The notes beneath the pieces are model-generated. The model worked only from the letters and a program-made list of their open reading frames with translations, was not told the origin of the DNA and ran no database searches. Position numbers and translations under genes: made by a program. Source: Phytophthora colocasiae (Eukaryota; Oomycota; Peronosporomycetes; Peronosporales; Peronosporaceae). From it: a DNA stretch of 64,000 bases. The stretch lies in the NCBI GenBank assembly GCA_018806915.1, contig JAGKQI010000069.1, forward strand, positions 930,001 to 994,000. The letters run 5' to 3'. Positions 11,032-20,710 of the stretch are shown here, piece after piece; position 1 is the first letter of the stretch, and every line of letters starts with the position of its first letter.

Positions 11032-11454
11032 CTAGGGTCGACCACCATTTCTCGCAATATGTTCTCGGTACTTCGCGACAAAATACGCGATAGCATCGAA
11101 CTCGAGGCGTTGGCTCTTCATGAACTCGACCGCTTCATCGACAGAGTTGAACATTTCGAGCAGCTTTATCAGTCGAGGTAGAACAGTGTATCTACAGCTA
11201 TTGAATTAGCTTGAGATCGTTGCAAGTTAGTCCAAAGAGTTGTCCACATATCTAGTTAATCAAATAATTTTCCTTCCTTCCTTCCTTTCGAGCAGCTTCT
11301 TGACCACAGATGAATCAAGTGTGCGCTCTTCTTCACTGTCAATGTTCTTGTGCGATCGCAACAGCCGACACTCGACTTCGGTTCCCATTGCCTGCGCGTT
11401 GCGGGAGGACAGGAGTACAACCGCAGCCACCAGCAAAATGTACGCTAAATCCTT
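11032..11454 (-). pseudogene. Decayed RXLR effector sibling with an insertion
   Basis: Duplicate of the effector at 9836-10189, including its 5' flank. The hydrophobic leader (AYILLVAAVVLL ... AQA), the RLLR motif and an extended EEER motif are readable. The start methionine of the sibling is replaced by a non-start codon. Near 11285 a 119-bp insert with a 13-bp target duplication interrupts the frame. After it the C-terminal helices resume (SVDEAVEFM, YFVAKYRE) to a stop at 11032-11034. A segment of about 25 residues containing the SWY part of the sibling is absent. Three independent lesions make an assembly artefact unlikely. Confidence 0.75.
11167..11285 (+). mobile_element. Short retroposon copy inside RXLR pseudogene
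   Basis: A 119-bp insert flanked by a 13-bp direct repeat, TTTCGAGCAGCTT, at 11154-11166 and 11286-11298. It ends with TAGTTAATCAAAT followed by a (CCTT)n tail. The 3' end matches the retroposon copies ending at 7935 and 56502 (TGTCCAC...TAGTTAATCAA). It is interpreted as a strongly 5'-truncated or diverged member of that family. Confidence 0.6.
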
Positions 11455-11745
11455 GGAGTTGAGCTTGGGGCTTGGAATTGGAGTTTTCGTACTGGACAAC
11501 AGGTTGGCATCTGAAGATTAGTGTTCGCCAAATAACTACTTGGAGTGACTGCCGGTGCCCATAGTATACTGTGCTACGGCTACCGGGTTCACGGGACGAT
11601 GTCCCGTCATCGACAGTTAGTAAGCCTGACTGCAAACATAATCACTTGGCTTTTGGATTTACGCTTTGCTGTAATCTTGTGGCTTTCATAACCACGTAAT
11701 ACAGGCAGCTCGCTGACTTCAGATCACATCCGAGGTGAGTTGATC

Positions 11746-12876
11746 ATGACCATTCCAGAACTTGCATCGGCAAAAACAACTCAAGCAAATACCGCGATGG
11801 CCTCAGACTCACTCGAGCCTCCTAACAGCTACTGCTTCAGTGATGAGGCCATCAGCACTGTGGCGCAGCGCTCTGGACCCTTTGACGATCAAGGCAGCTT
11901 TCATGATGGTGATGTACGGGACAACGAAGCAGACACGTGGCTAATGCCAAGCGCTGGGTCTTCGCGGCAGCGGAACCGGTTGCTACACACACGCCCTTCC
12001 GCTTCAGCACGGGCTGCTATGGCGAAGAATATACAAAAGTACGGCAAGCTGATCAAGGAGATCATCTTAAAGAGAGACATCCATCGAGAACGGTGCCGTA
12101 CGAACCAGGCTCGCTACAGAAAGAAGCAGCAGAAGTACTTGACCGATCTCGAGACGGAAGTTGAGCAGCTTCGAGAGGAGATTCATCAGCTAGAGAAGCG
12201 GCGACAAGTGACCTCGTTCGGCGTCCCGACGAAGGAGACTGTGTGGAACATCGCGGCCGAGTATTTCCGCCTCTTTCGACACGGCTACATCGCACCAGTT
12301 GTCTTTTCAGACAGTGAAATAACGCGCCAGTCTCACGTACAGCTCGAATTCTTACAAGCGACGATGTCGATAGATGTCATGCATGACGGCGTGTCTGGAG
12401 TTGATGCGCACCTGGAGAACTGGAGACTCTTTTCACTCTACCACGGCGACGTCCAATTGCAACTTGAGCGTTTGGAAAAAGGTCCTGGGAACTCGATCGT
12501 AGCCTCTATGAAGACTGGCATAACCATCACGGAGAACACTCTATGCACCTTGTATCTCCACCTGCTTGTCAGTGAATCTGACGATGACAAGTGGTCCCCA
12601 CTTGCCTATCGACTACTCGACCAGCGAATTGAAATGGACGGTTTAATCCGCTTTGTTTGGGACGCTTCCTCTGGTCGCGTCACAAGTCTACAGACCACTA
12701 CGAACCTACTGACACCGATACTTCGTCTAGTAGGAGGTATCGCGGATGCTGCTCGTGTTTTTGACGAAGCGTTGATCAGAAGGAAAACTGCTTTAATTAG
12801 GATCGATATCAACATGAATGTTGTGTTTATTTCACGTTTTACCGCTGTATTGTGCCGATCAAATAATCAGGTGTGA
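11746..12876 (+). CDS. Cys-type bZIP transcription factor 3
   Basis: Intact 376-residue bZIP protein. The ATG at 11746 is chosen because the codon two triplets before it, which opens the frame, is TTG. The basic region RERCRTNQARYRKKQQ has Cys117 where other bZIPs have the invariant Asn, with Arg eight residues on. A regular zipper follows (L, V, L, I, L at a/d positions: LETEVEQLREEIHQLE). The C-terminal domain shared by the local family follows (WNIAAEYFRLFRHG ... FVWDASSGRV). The N-terminal 90 residues are polar and disordered. Its 3' end overlaps the convergent bZIP 4 by 38 bp. It is more diverged from bZIP 1 and 2 than they are from each other. Confidence 0.88.
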   Translation: MTIPELASAKTTQANTAMASDSLEPPNSYCFSDEAISTVAQRSGPFDDQGSFHDGDVRDNEADTWLMPSAGSSRQRNRLLHTRPSASARAAMAKNIQKYGKLIKEIILKRDIHRERCRTNQARYRKKQQKYLTDLETEVEQLREEIHQLEKRRQVTSFGVPTKETVWNIAAEYFRLFRHGYIAPVVFSDSEITRQSHVQLEFLQATMSIDVMHDGVSGVDAHLENWRLFSLYHGDVQLQLERLEKGPGNSIVASMKTGITITENTLCTLYLHLLVSESDDDKWSPLAYRLLDQRIEMDGLIRFVWDASSGRVTSLQTTTNLLTPILRLVGGIADAARVFDEALIRRKTALIRIDINMNVVFISRFTAVLCRSNNQV

Positions 12877-13903
12877 TCAGAGCCTTCTCCAGCACAACAC
12901 TAACCAGTTCCAGGTCGCCTAACTCGCGAAACAATGGCGAGAGTAAATCCACCGTGGCTTCAAGTTGAGTCACTCGTCCAACTGCGTCGTCCCATGAGAA
13001 ACGAACGGAACATGGGCAGTGAAGACGCTGTCCGACAAGTCGAGCGCGCGGCGATACATAAGCGGCCGAACCAGCATCTTGCTCGTCTTCGTGGACAGTT
13101 TCACCGTCCAGAAGGTGTGGAAACACGTAGCGCAACGTCGCTTCTGTGATGGTAAAACTTAGAGTAGCGTCCGCCTTCATTGACCCTTGAGGCTGCTGTT
13201 CCATCTTGTTCAGGTGCAAGTGAAGCTTCCCAAAGTATGAGGAGTACCGTTGCCACTGATCAATTAGAGCATCGACTCCGGACAGCTCGCCTAGTGCCAC
13301 GTCTTCAGCCATCGCTGCCCTCAGGAAATACTCCTGGTCTTTTAGGTTTTCCCTATCGACAGACCCTGGTCCATATATTGGCGCGAGGAATCCATAGCGG
13401 AACAGACGGAAGTATTCAACCACAACATTCCAGAGGTTGTTCTTGGTTTGGATGCCGTAGCACAGCGTGTGTCGCTCTTTCGTGAGCTCCTGGATCTCCT
13501 CGTGGAGATCGCGAACACGTTCTTCAAGCTCGCGGACGAACCCTCGCTGTCTATCGCGGTACCGTGCTTGATTGTTCCTGCACTGCTCCCTTCGTCGCTC
13601 AGTCTTCAGTCGGATCCGTTTCTTCCGTTTGGGTTTCGTTTTGGATGGACTTATCGTCTGCTGCGCAGCATTCGCACTTGCAGGAGATTTTGAAGTCTTG
13701 GAATCTTCAATGAATTTGGTGAGCGGGACTAGTACAGATAGAAGCTCAGCTGGTGTGTTTGTAAGGTCTCGATTCCGCGTGAAGATGGAGGCGAAGCGTC
13801 TGGGCGATGTGCCATCTCGCTGTCCGTCTTTTGTCGGTGGGGTCAGGGATGGCAGCCTACCGGAACCGATGTTGCGTTCGAAGCTGCGGCTTAATTCGTC
13901 CAT
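12839..13903 (-). CDS. Cys-type bZIP transcription factor 4
   Basis: Intact 354-residue bZIP protein. The ATG at 13903 is used; the frame upstream opens only with TTG. The basic region RREQCRNNQARYRDRQ has Cys108 at the invariant asparagine position, followed by a zipper starting LEERVRDLHEEIQEL. The conserved effector or regulatory domain follows (WNVVVEYFRLFRYG ... CSVRFSWDDAVGRV). A Ser/Thr/Pro-rich N-terminus precedes it. It converges on bZIP 3, and the two coding regions share 38 bp at their 3' ends, so the last residues of each are encoded on opposite strands of the same DNA. Confidence 0.88.
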   Translation of the reverse strand: MDELSRSFERNIGSGRLPSLTPPTKDGQRDGTSPRRFASIFTRNRDLTNTPAELLSVLVPLTKFIEDSKTSKSPASANAAQQTISPSKTKPKRKKRIRLKTERRREQCRNNQARYRDRQRGFVRELEERVRDLHEEIQELTKERHTLCYGIQTKNNLWNVVVEYFRLFRYGFLAPIYGPGSVDRENLKDQEYFLRAAMAEDVALGELSGVDALIDQWQRYSSYFGKLHLHLNKMEQQPQGSMKADATLSFTITEATLRYVFPHLLDGETVHEDEQDAGSAAYVSPRARLVGQRLHCPCSVRFSWDDAVGRVTQLEATVDLLSPLFRELGDLELVSVVLEKALITPDYLIGTIQR

Positions 13904-14212
13904 TAATACGAGGAAGGAAGTAGACTCAGGGGGATGCGGTGCTTGTCGAGAAGTGAGGGCCAACAGGGTAACAGGTTATCCAATGTCCGGCGAATACCCT
14001 TTATAAAACGATGTGGGTTTGCATCAATATATAAAGGGAACATCAACAATTTGAACATAAAACGGATTGAGATGACGCTCATGTAGCACATAGACGGGGT
14101 GAACTCGTGGAGCATTTTGGACAAGATCTTAAGACCACATCAAATCCCTGAAAAACACCATGACACATGACAAACCCAAAGCGGTGCAGTTTAGCTACAA
14201 CATTACAAAAGG
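13904..14212. other. Upstream region of bZIP 4
   Basis: No gene seen. The right end, 14213-14224, is the left copy of the 12-bp duplication that flanks the MULE element. Confidence 0.5.
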
Positions 14213-14224
14213 CGAACACAAGGA

Positions 14225-14320
14225 GGGGCAGTCTGCAACACTGTACGATCTGGCCTAAAACACTGTAAATCCAGACTTCAACACTGAGGGATAGGTTGGC
14301 CGTTTCCACTGAAGGAACAA
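14225..14320 (+). repeat. MULE left terminal inverted repeat
   Basis: Starts GGGGCAGTCTGCAACACT. It aligns with the reverse complement of 16981-17075, with sub-terminal CACTGA units spaced roughly 25-30 bp apart. Confidence 0.65.
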
Positions 14321-14391
14321 TCTCAAAACACTGTAGGAGGGATCTTAAGCACTGAAAGCCTAAAATCAACGAATGCAGGCGTGTTGATGTA

Positions 14392-16800
14392 TTATGCATT
14401 ATCAATGGCATACACGTCGTTAAATCTACGGCGTTTGGTATGCTCACATGACTCGCGAAGTGTCAAATTGAGCGAAGTTGTAGACGGCGCGTGCGAATTG
14501 TCTAGAACAGGTACATCGCGATACAGAGTACGACTTGGTGCTGAGCTTGGACGTTCTGTTCGTGTAGAATGCGACGCTGATGCTCGCATAGGTTGTACAT
14601 GAACTTCCTCAACGTCTGGAACCGCTGGACAGCGAATGGATGCAGGTACAGCAGCGAAACTTAGATTTGGTATATGACGATAAGTGGTTGCTGAAGAAGG
14701 TCGGACAGCCGAACTTCTTTGACGCTTGTCGCGTGAATGAAACCTGCGAACTGGAGGCTTAAACCCTGGACATGGAAGACCTACCAACATGGTAGCTTCG
14801 ATAATATGTGGGCATAAATTGTACTTGCTGTGAAAGCGACACTGGCATGCTCTGGTCGTCGCATCAACTACCCACCCGTCCTCCGGCATTCCGTCCCACT
14901 GCATACGAAGCGTGTGGGAAGACTTAATTGGCTGGTTGACGTCATCAGCGTGAAAATCATGTTTCTTGTTCTTCTTCGTCGCGTTGGTTCTTTTTGAAGT
15001 TGCAACTGTGTTCGGGGTTACGCCCAATACTGTGGACGCCTCAGCAGCGGAAGGTCTTGTATGTGGAATTACTTGCTTCACTAGCACGAGTTGACTCCGT
15101 AGATCTCCAACGGGAAGTAGAGCAGTAGCACACAGATCACCTCGTTTCTTCAGTTTGTTGTAGTGTGCCTTTAGACGCTTTGATGCCTGCGTTGTACTCG
15201 AAAACGTCACATTCTTCGCTAAAAACCCGAGGCGCGATTGATCCAATAGCTGTATCATTTCAATTGGTGTAGCTGAGCTGTACTATTCACCAGTTTAACT
15301 GTCCGGTGATACTGCTCCACTGGATTATTGGTTGTTGCGTAACCTGGAGGAGTGTGAAATGCCTGCCATTTCGAGAAGCGAGGATTGTCGAACCACTGGC
15401 GGCGTATCTTTCCAGTGACAGCTTGGAATCGAGGGCAGGTTCTCGCTTGAGCCTTCCATTCCTGGATGATACCCACTTTCTTCAGGTTAAACTCGTTCTC
15501 AGTTCTGCAGAAATGCAGGTCGTTCAGATCACTAAATATTCGGTCACGCTGCTGCTTAGGTAGTTTCCTAAACTTTTCCCACACATTCTGGCAAACGTGA
15601 AACCAGCACATTAGAATATTGGTGGTAGGTAACTCTCTGGTGCATGCATTGTACTGACCATTGTCAGCATCCGTCATCATATATTGTGGAGAAAAACGAA
15701 TTCCGAATAGCTGGAGTATCACCCGTTTTAAATATGATAGGCACCAAGCAACGTCCTCAGACCTCCGTTGGGAAGCACAGTAATACACCAGGGGGAAGTA
15801 GTGACCGCAGCAGTCCGAGTACCCAATGATAAATACGCTATAGCGTTGTCGAACCAAGTTGTGCGTACTATCCACATGAAGTAGAGAGGTGCAACGTGGG
15901 TCTTGCTGTACATTAGCATAAGCTTCCAGCAATGAATAGCATGTGAGGCCCATTCTGAAAGGTAACTCGTCTGACGCATCTCCAAGGTTTGGAACGAGAG
16001 TACCATTTTCCCAAAAAGAGTCGCAAAACACTAGTAAGCCATCTCTGTCTTGGGCAGGATCTCGTTTGAGCTCGAACATTGATTGTGCACAGATCTCTAT
16101 AACCGGTTGCATTGAGTCATCTCGATGTTTTGCACGCCAACGCTTCATATACCCTTGAACTTGTGTCTCCAGAGGCGGTGACCCGTCCAGTACGGAACAC
16201 AATCTGGTAAACACGACGTGAGGGGTTACACCAGAATGCATGTTAATTTCATTCTGTATAAATGTTTTCATCGCTGCTGTCAATTTTGGCACCGCGGTGA
16301 GCTTTCGCTTTCATCCAACATAGCATGTTGTCCGTCTTGGAATACGAACACAAGACCAGTTAAGTCACACGTATTGATCTTGTAGCGGCATCCACAAGCA
16401 GTGTCTACAAAGAGAACAGCGGGCAGAGGTACATTTCGTCAGAATTGTTCGCATCCGGTGGCGTTCTTGAGGTTCGATGTCTTCACCACGAGACGTGTGG
16501 TTCATTGTACATGGGTAACAGTCGTTTTCTTGTAGCTCGACTTGGTAATGTCTCCATAAATTCTTCTAACATTTTACCAGTAAATTCACTTGAGTCCCAA
16601 ATGAGCCGCCAGACAGGCCGGCTTCTCAAAGGTTTATTCGTCGAGACAGTACTTCCGCTTGACTACATTACATATTGTTAGCCACAGTTTTCATCAATGC
16701 ATGGGGGATGCAGTACCTCCGAGTTGCTTGAGCTTTTTCCTGAGCTGCTCAAGCTATCGTCCGAACTGGCGTGGCTACTTGAGCTGACCATGTCCTCCAT
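14392..16800 (-). pseudogene. MULE transposase with SWIM zinc finger (frameshifted)
   Basis: DDE transposase of the MULE type. From about 16800 (MEDMVSSSSHASSDD...) a degenerate N-terminal part leads to a cysteine segment DTACGCRYKINTCD near 16300-16410. The core at 15255-16292 holds LLHVDSTHNL (first Asp), YMMTDADNGQ (second Asp), WFHVCQNV, HFCRTENEF and TPPGYATTNNPVEQ. At 15255-15258 the frame stops and restarts as ATGA, consistent with one lost A. The C-terminal part carries the SWIM finger CQCRFHSKYNLCPH and a Ser/Arg-rich tail. Other frame breaks occur upstream of 16292. Inactive as read, although some breaks could be assembly errors. Confidence 0.75.
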
Positions 16801-16980
16801 GATATTACCGACTACCACAGGCTTTGGTTTCCTGTAGCGCGTGGTGCTTACAACAATAAAGTGATCCAAACAAAGTAACAGCTCCTCGAACAACACGAAT
16901 AGCCGCCTTCTCCTTCTTCAACGGCTTCCACTTCATGCAGTTAAAAATTGCCCGTTGGTATACTTCAGTGCCTCAAGCCT

Positions 16981-17075
16981 ATCTATTCAGTACTTTCGAC
17001 CGACCTATCCCTTCAGTGATGGAGACCTATGTTTCAGTGATGAAAGCCTGTAGTAAAGTGTTTTCGACTGTCACT
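16981..17075 (-). repeat. MULE right terminal inverted repeat
   Basis: Reverse-complement partner of 14225-14320. It ends directly at the 12-bp duplication at 17076-17087. Confidence 0.65.
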
Positions 17076-17222
17076 CGAACACAAGGAATGTCTAAGTGAC
17101 CACACGGATTTGTGGGAACCACAAAGGAACGTTGAGCAAATACCCCTGCGCAATATTAGCCTATCCGTGATCTCTCTTTAGTTACTTTTGTCCAATCAAA
17201 ATTCTAGTCAAGGGATCGATCG

Positions 17223-19129
17223 ATGGCAGTGGTTGCTCAGTATCCGCTGCCACTCACTTCCGAACGAAGCCAACCACTCTCTACTTCCAAGATGCCAAGC
17301 CCTCGGCCCTGGAGTCTGCTCTGCAGCAGCTTTTCGCTCGAGGATGCAGCACTGTTGCTGCAAGACATGAAAACATGGAAGACTGTCAAGAGCCACCTCA
17401 TGTCGTGCACTTCTTGCAGCATCAGCGCTCCGCACTCGATGCGCTACAAGGTGCTACGATGCGCCTGCAACATTTGCAAGGATGCTGCCCCTACTTTCCG
17501 TGCCCTTGGCGCCTAAAGGTGTTGGTGTGCCAAGAAACCAAACGGTTGACATCTACGAGCACGGTCAGCATCATTCGCGAGCCCAGTCCCCCTCAAAGCG
17601 CGGTCTCACACCACTGCAGCGTGTTTTCATCAAGGAGCTCGCGCGCGAGAACCTCATGCCTCAGCGCATTCTGCACGCTTTGGGGCGCAAGTTTAACCTC
17701 CGGCCTGCTACGCTACCATCGCTGCGAACGGTGCAAAATGTCGTGCACTACTACCGCCGCAGCCGCCTTGGAGGGAACGATAAGCACCGGGAGATAAAAG
17801 AGTTTGTCCGTCGCCTCGCATTTAGTGGACGTGAAGGCGAGCATGACGCCTTCACGTTCACTAACGACTACGACGAGGATGGAGTGCCCATTGTGGGAAA
17901 TGGATCGGACGCTCGTCCGTTCTTGAGTGGGCATGACGACCAAGGCACTTCTCCGCAATGCCGTCCGCGATTCTGGTACTTTTGTGCTGCACATGGATGC
18001 AACGTTTAAGTTGAATGCGGCCGGATACCCGGTCCTCGTGTGCGGCATCACCGATGCTGCGCGAACTTTCCATCTCGTGGCTATATTCATCTCATCGCAG
18101 ATGCAAGAAGGGCATTTTGTTGCAGCGCTCGTCGCATTGCGACGTATGTATGCGCGTGTGAATGGCGCTGAGATTAACGTTAAGTACGTCCTTGGGGATG
18201 CTGATAAGGCCCAGCGCAACGCGTTTGCTGAAGTATTCGGGGCCGACTGTGACTTTAGCTATCTGATGTGTTTCTACCACGTCGTTGCTAAGCTACGTGA
18301 GAAGGCGCGATGCCTCAGTCAAGAGCTCTCGGCGTTAGTCTTTAAAGGGGTCTACGATCTCCACTTCTGTGCCAGTGAAACTGAATACGAGAACCGAAAG
18401 ACGGCCATGCTGGAGACGTGGGCTGCGCACCCAGACTTGTTGGCCTTCAGCGCCTACGTCAAGACGCAATGGTTGCAAGGGCACTTTACAAAGTGGCAGT
18501 GCTACCATACGCCACCGGGGTTCGCCACCACCAACAACCCCGTTGAGCAGTTCAACCGGGCACTAAAGCGCGACTACACGCACCACCGGCAGCTCAAGAT
18601 GGGGCTGCTGCTCGTTGCAGCTACTTGATTGCTGCAACCACCGATCCATGGCTCTGCCGATTTTCTCGCTGAAGCCGACATGCCCTGTGACGCTACGGAC
18701 GCGGTACGAGTGGCCTCCGACGCCGCGATTTGCTGCAGGAGAACGTCGTGACGCGCAGCAGCATAGACTTTCTTCTCGGGGATGCGGACCCAGAGCTAGT
18801 GCACGTCCGAGCTGTTGCTCCTCCCCGGTCGTTCATTCCCTGAGCTGAATCGCGCGCGTGAAGAGATGGAAATTTCCGCTCAGTTTGGGGTGCAGTACGC
18901 TCGCATGGAGATTGAAGGTCAACCACGCACGGGGTGGCCTGTCGATCTGCGCACTGCATTCTGCCCGTGCCGCTACTACCTGAAGATGGGGTATTGCTGC
19001 CACCTGCTGTTCGCCCAGCAGTCGCGCATGGTGGTGGATGCAGCTGGCGGCGAGGTGCTCGTGAACCGCAAGCGACTCAAGAAGGCTGGTCGTCCCCAGA
19101 ATGCCGGTCATGCCCTTCAGCGTCTGTGA
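17223..19129 (+). pseudogene. Second MULE-type transposase, different lineage (broken)
   Basis: Plus-strand MULE transposase in several frames. The order is a cysteine-containing N-terminal segment (RYKVLRCACNIC, about 17435-17475), a helical HTH-like region KRGLTPLQRVFIKELA (about 17600), the DDE core at 17927-18628 with LHMDATFKLN, YVLGDADKAQ, CFYHVV and TPPGFATTNNPVEQ, and finally the SWIM finger CPCRYYLKMGYCCH near 18965-19005. Frames change near 17520, 17930 and 18625 and again before 18865. It shares architecture with the neighbour at 14392-16800 but differs strongly in sequence and is GC-richer. I found no terminal repeats for it. Confidence 0.7.
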
Positions 19130-20109
19130 TTCAGAGTAATTGCAATGGCCGCCACCGAGTTGTAACTGCATTGCTCGTGCGTCGTAGGACATGTAGGAGC
19201 AGCATCGTCGAATAAAACAACACCAACGAGATGAAAATGCTCACATAATTCATTATTTCATGTTACCTACAACCATAACAACCCAAAGTATTAGCTCATG
19301 ATGCAAGACACAGCTTCACGCATTCATGCACGCACCATTTGGTACAACACCGAGTCTTGCCGTGACACCACGTGTACCAAGCACAGCTGCCCACGAAGAC
19401 GTGCCGGTCGTTGAGGTCTCTCGGCTACTGAGCCCTTCATGTCCTGCAAGCCACGCCCTGCCAGCCTCCGAGCCCCGCCAGCCGCCGAGCGCTTCCAACC
19501 GTCCGAGCACTTCCAACGCTTCCAACCGTCCGAGCACTGCCAGCCTCCGAGCCGCTCGTCCCGATCCCACCGAGGCCGTCGCCGCCGTCGGCCCTTGAGA
19601 GCGCGCTACTGCCTCCGGCCGCCGAGTCTGCAACGCGCCACGAAATCTTGAATGAGAGTCACCGATCAACCACCCGTTGGGGAGGGCTGAGGATAAACAA
19701 TTTTTCGCTTGCGTTTCGCGCCACGCCACCATCCAGCCTCGTTTCTGCCATTGTGCTGAGCTGGGCTTTATGGTGTTGATCAGGGATTTTGAGGTGTTTA
19801 TCGTATTTTGTGAGCATTTTGTCCCTTTGTTCGTGCCTCACTCCGTAGCGACTCAAATTGCCACCGTACCAAAGCAACCTCCAGCCTCAGGAAGGTAGTC
19901 CGTTTTCAGTTGCTTTGTCTTCTTCTTGCCAGCAGCTTTTCAGCCGATTTACAGGCATACACAAGAGGATTACACGACCAGTTTGGTTGACGCAAGTTGT
20001 ACAGTAGTACCGTCGCTGATACGGCCTTCGTCCCGATGTCTGCGCTGTATCTACAGTCACGCTGACGCTATAGGTGTCCTACGCTCAGCGTAGTACGCTG
20101 TTGACAAAG
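19130..20109. other. Intergenic, low-complexity GC-rich patch, no gene
   Basis: Contains an imperfect direct repeat at about 19490-19550 (CCAACCGTCCGAGCACT repeated) and a Pro/Ser/Arg-rich reading in several frames, possibly the remains of the C-terminal tail of the transposase upstream. The rest, 19660-20109, has no supported feature. Confidence 0.4.
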
Positions 20110-20126
20110 CTACATAGGTTGTCCTT

Positions 20127-20259
20127 TAGGTTTGAGCCCGAACATGCTTCCAAACCTTCCAAGACAACGCATATGGATTCTGCGAATTTAGAATTGATAC
20201 GAACGTAGTAGCATAGGTCTACGAGTATCCGCTAAAAGTTAATCAACTACTTTCTCTCT
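20127..20259 (+). mobile_element. Short retroposon copy upstream of CWC22
   Basis: A 133-bp insert flanked by a perfect 17-bp direct repeat, CTACATAGGTTGTCCTT, at 20110-20126 and 20260-20276. It ends AAGTTAATCAACTAC then a TCTCTCT tail, the same 3' signature as the copies ending at 7935, 11285 and 56502. The body shows scattered similarity to 7790-7920, for example the ATATGGA segment. Confidence 0.6.
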
Positions 20260-20525
20260 CTACATAGGTTGTCCTTCCCACAAGACCCCTAAGCTCTCTC
20301 TCTTGGTAGATCGGGAAAGAGACGCTTCTGCTGGCCCTAACTGCTCTTGGCCACTCACGACGCTCATTGATGAATCACCATGTACCTACCCTAACATGAA
20401 ACTGCAGCAGTTGGCTATTGACTGCCTTCACGTCCACAGTGTACGTCCACAGTGTAGCCTTCTTTCTACCATCCTACTAGTATACCGGTAGCATTACCGG
20501 AGATAAAATTAAATTAAATGGATTT

Positions 20526-20649
20526 GGTAATACAATATTAAGCATGCTATTCAGGTTTGAAGGTTTCTCTCCGGTATCGATATGTACCGGTACATGGTAC
20601 TTTAGAAGAAACCTCCAAAACTGAATAGCACGCTTAATATTGTATTATC
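20526..20649. repeat. Near-perfect 43-bp inverted repeat (hairpin)
   Basis: Arms at 20526-20568 and 20607-20649 are reverse complements with four mismatches over 43 bp, separated by a 38-bp loop containing GGTATCGATATGTACC-like sequence. It ends 61 bp before the CWC22 start codon, so it lies in the promoter or 5' leader. It could be a miniature inverted-repeat element or form an RNA hairpin. Confidence 0.75.
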
Positions 20650-20710
20650 TAAGTTACGATTATTGCTGTAATACTTTATAATTCCTGCGCTCCCACTCAA
20701 AGAGACGGCC

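Larger units (their letters stand above)
14225..17075 (-). mobile_element. MULE-type DNA transposon with long TIRs
   Basis: The element is bounded by a 12-bp direct repeat, CGAACACAAGGA, at 14213-14224 and 17076-17087, taken as the target duplication. Just inside are imperfect terminal inverted repeats of about 95 bp (14225-14320 and 16981-17075). By eye they are about 70% matched and contain repeated CACTGA/TCAGTG units, including a shared run CACTGA(A)GGGATAGG. It encodes a transposase on the minus strand. Mutator-like elements have long TIRs and target duplications of 9-11 bp, so 12 bp is slightly long and one base may be chance. Confidence 0.7.

Noticed and set aside
10665..11096. A 143-codon minus-strand gene
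   Set aside because: It overlaps the RXLR pseudogene tail and the LINE relic in a third frame; the meaningful motifs are in other frames.
11286..11300. A simple (CCTT)n microsatellite as a separate feature
   Set aside because: It is the 3' tail of the retroposon insert, not an independent repeat.
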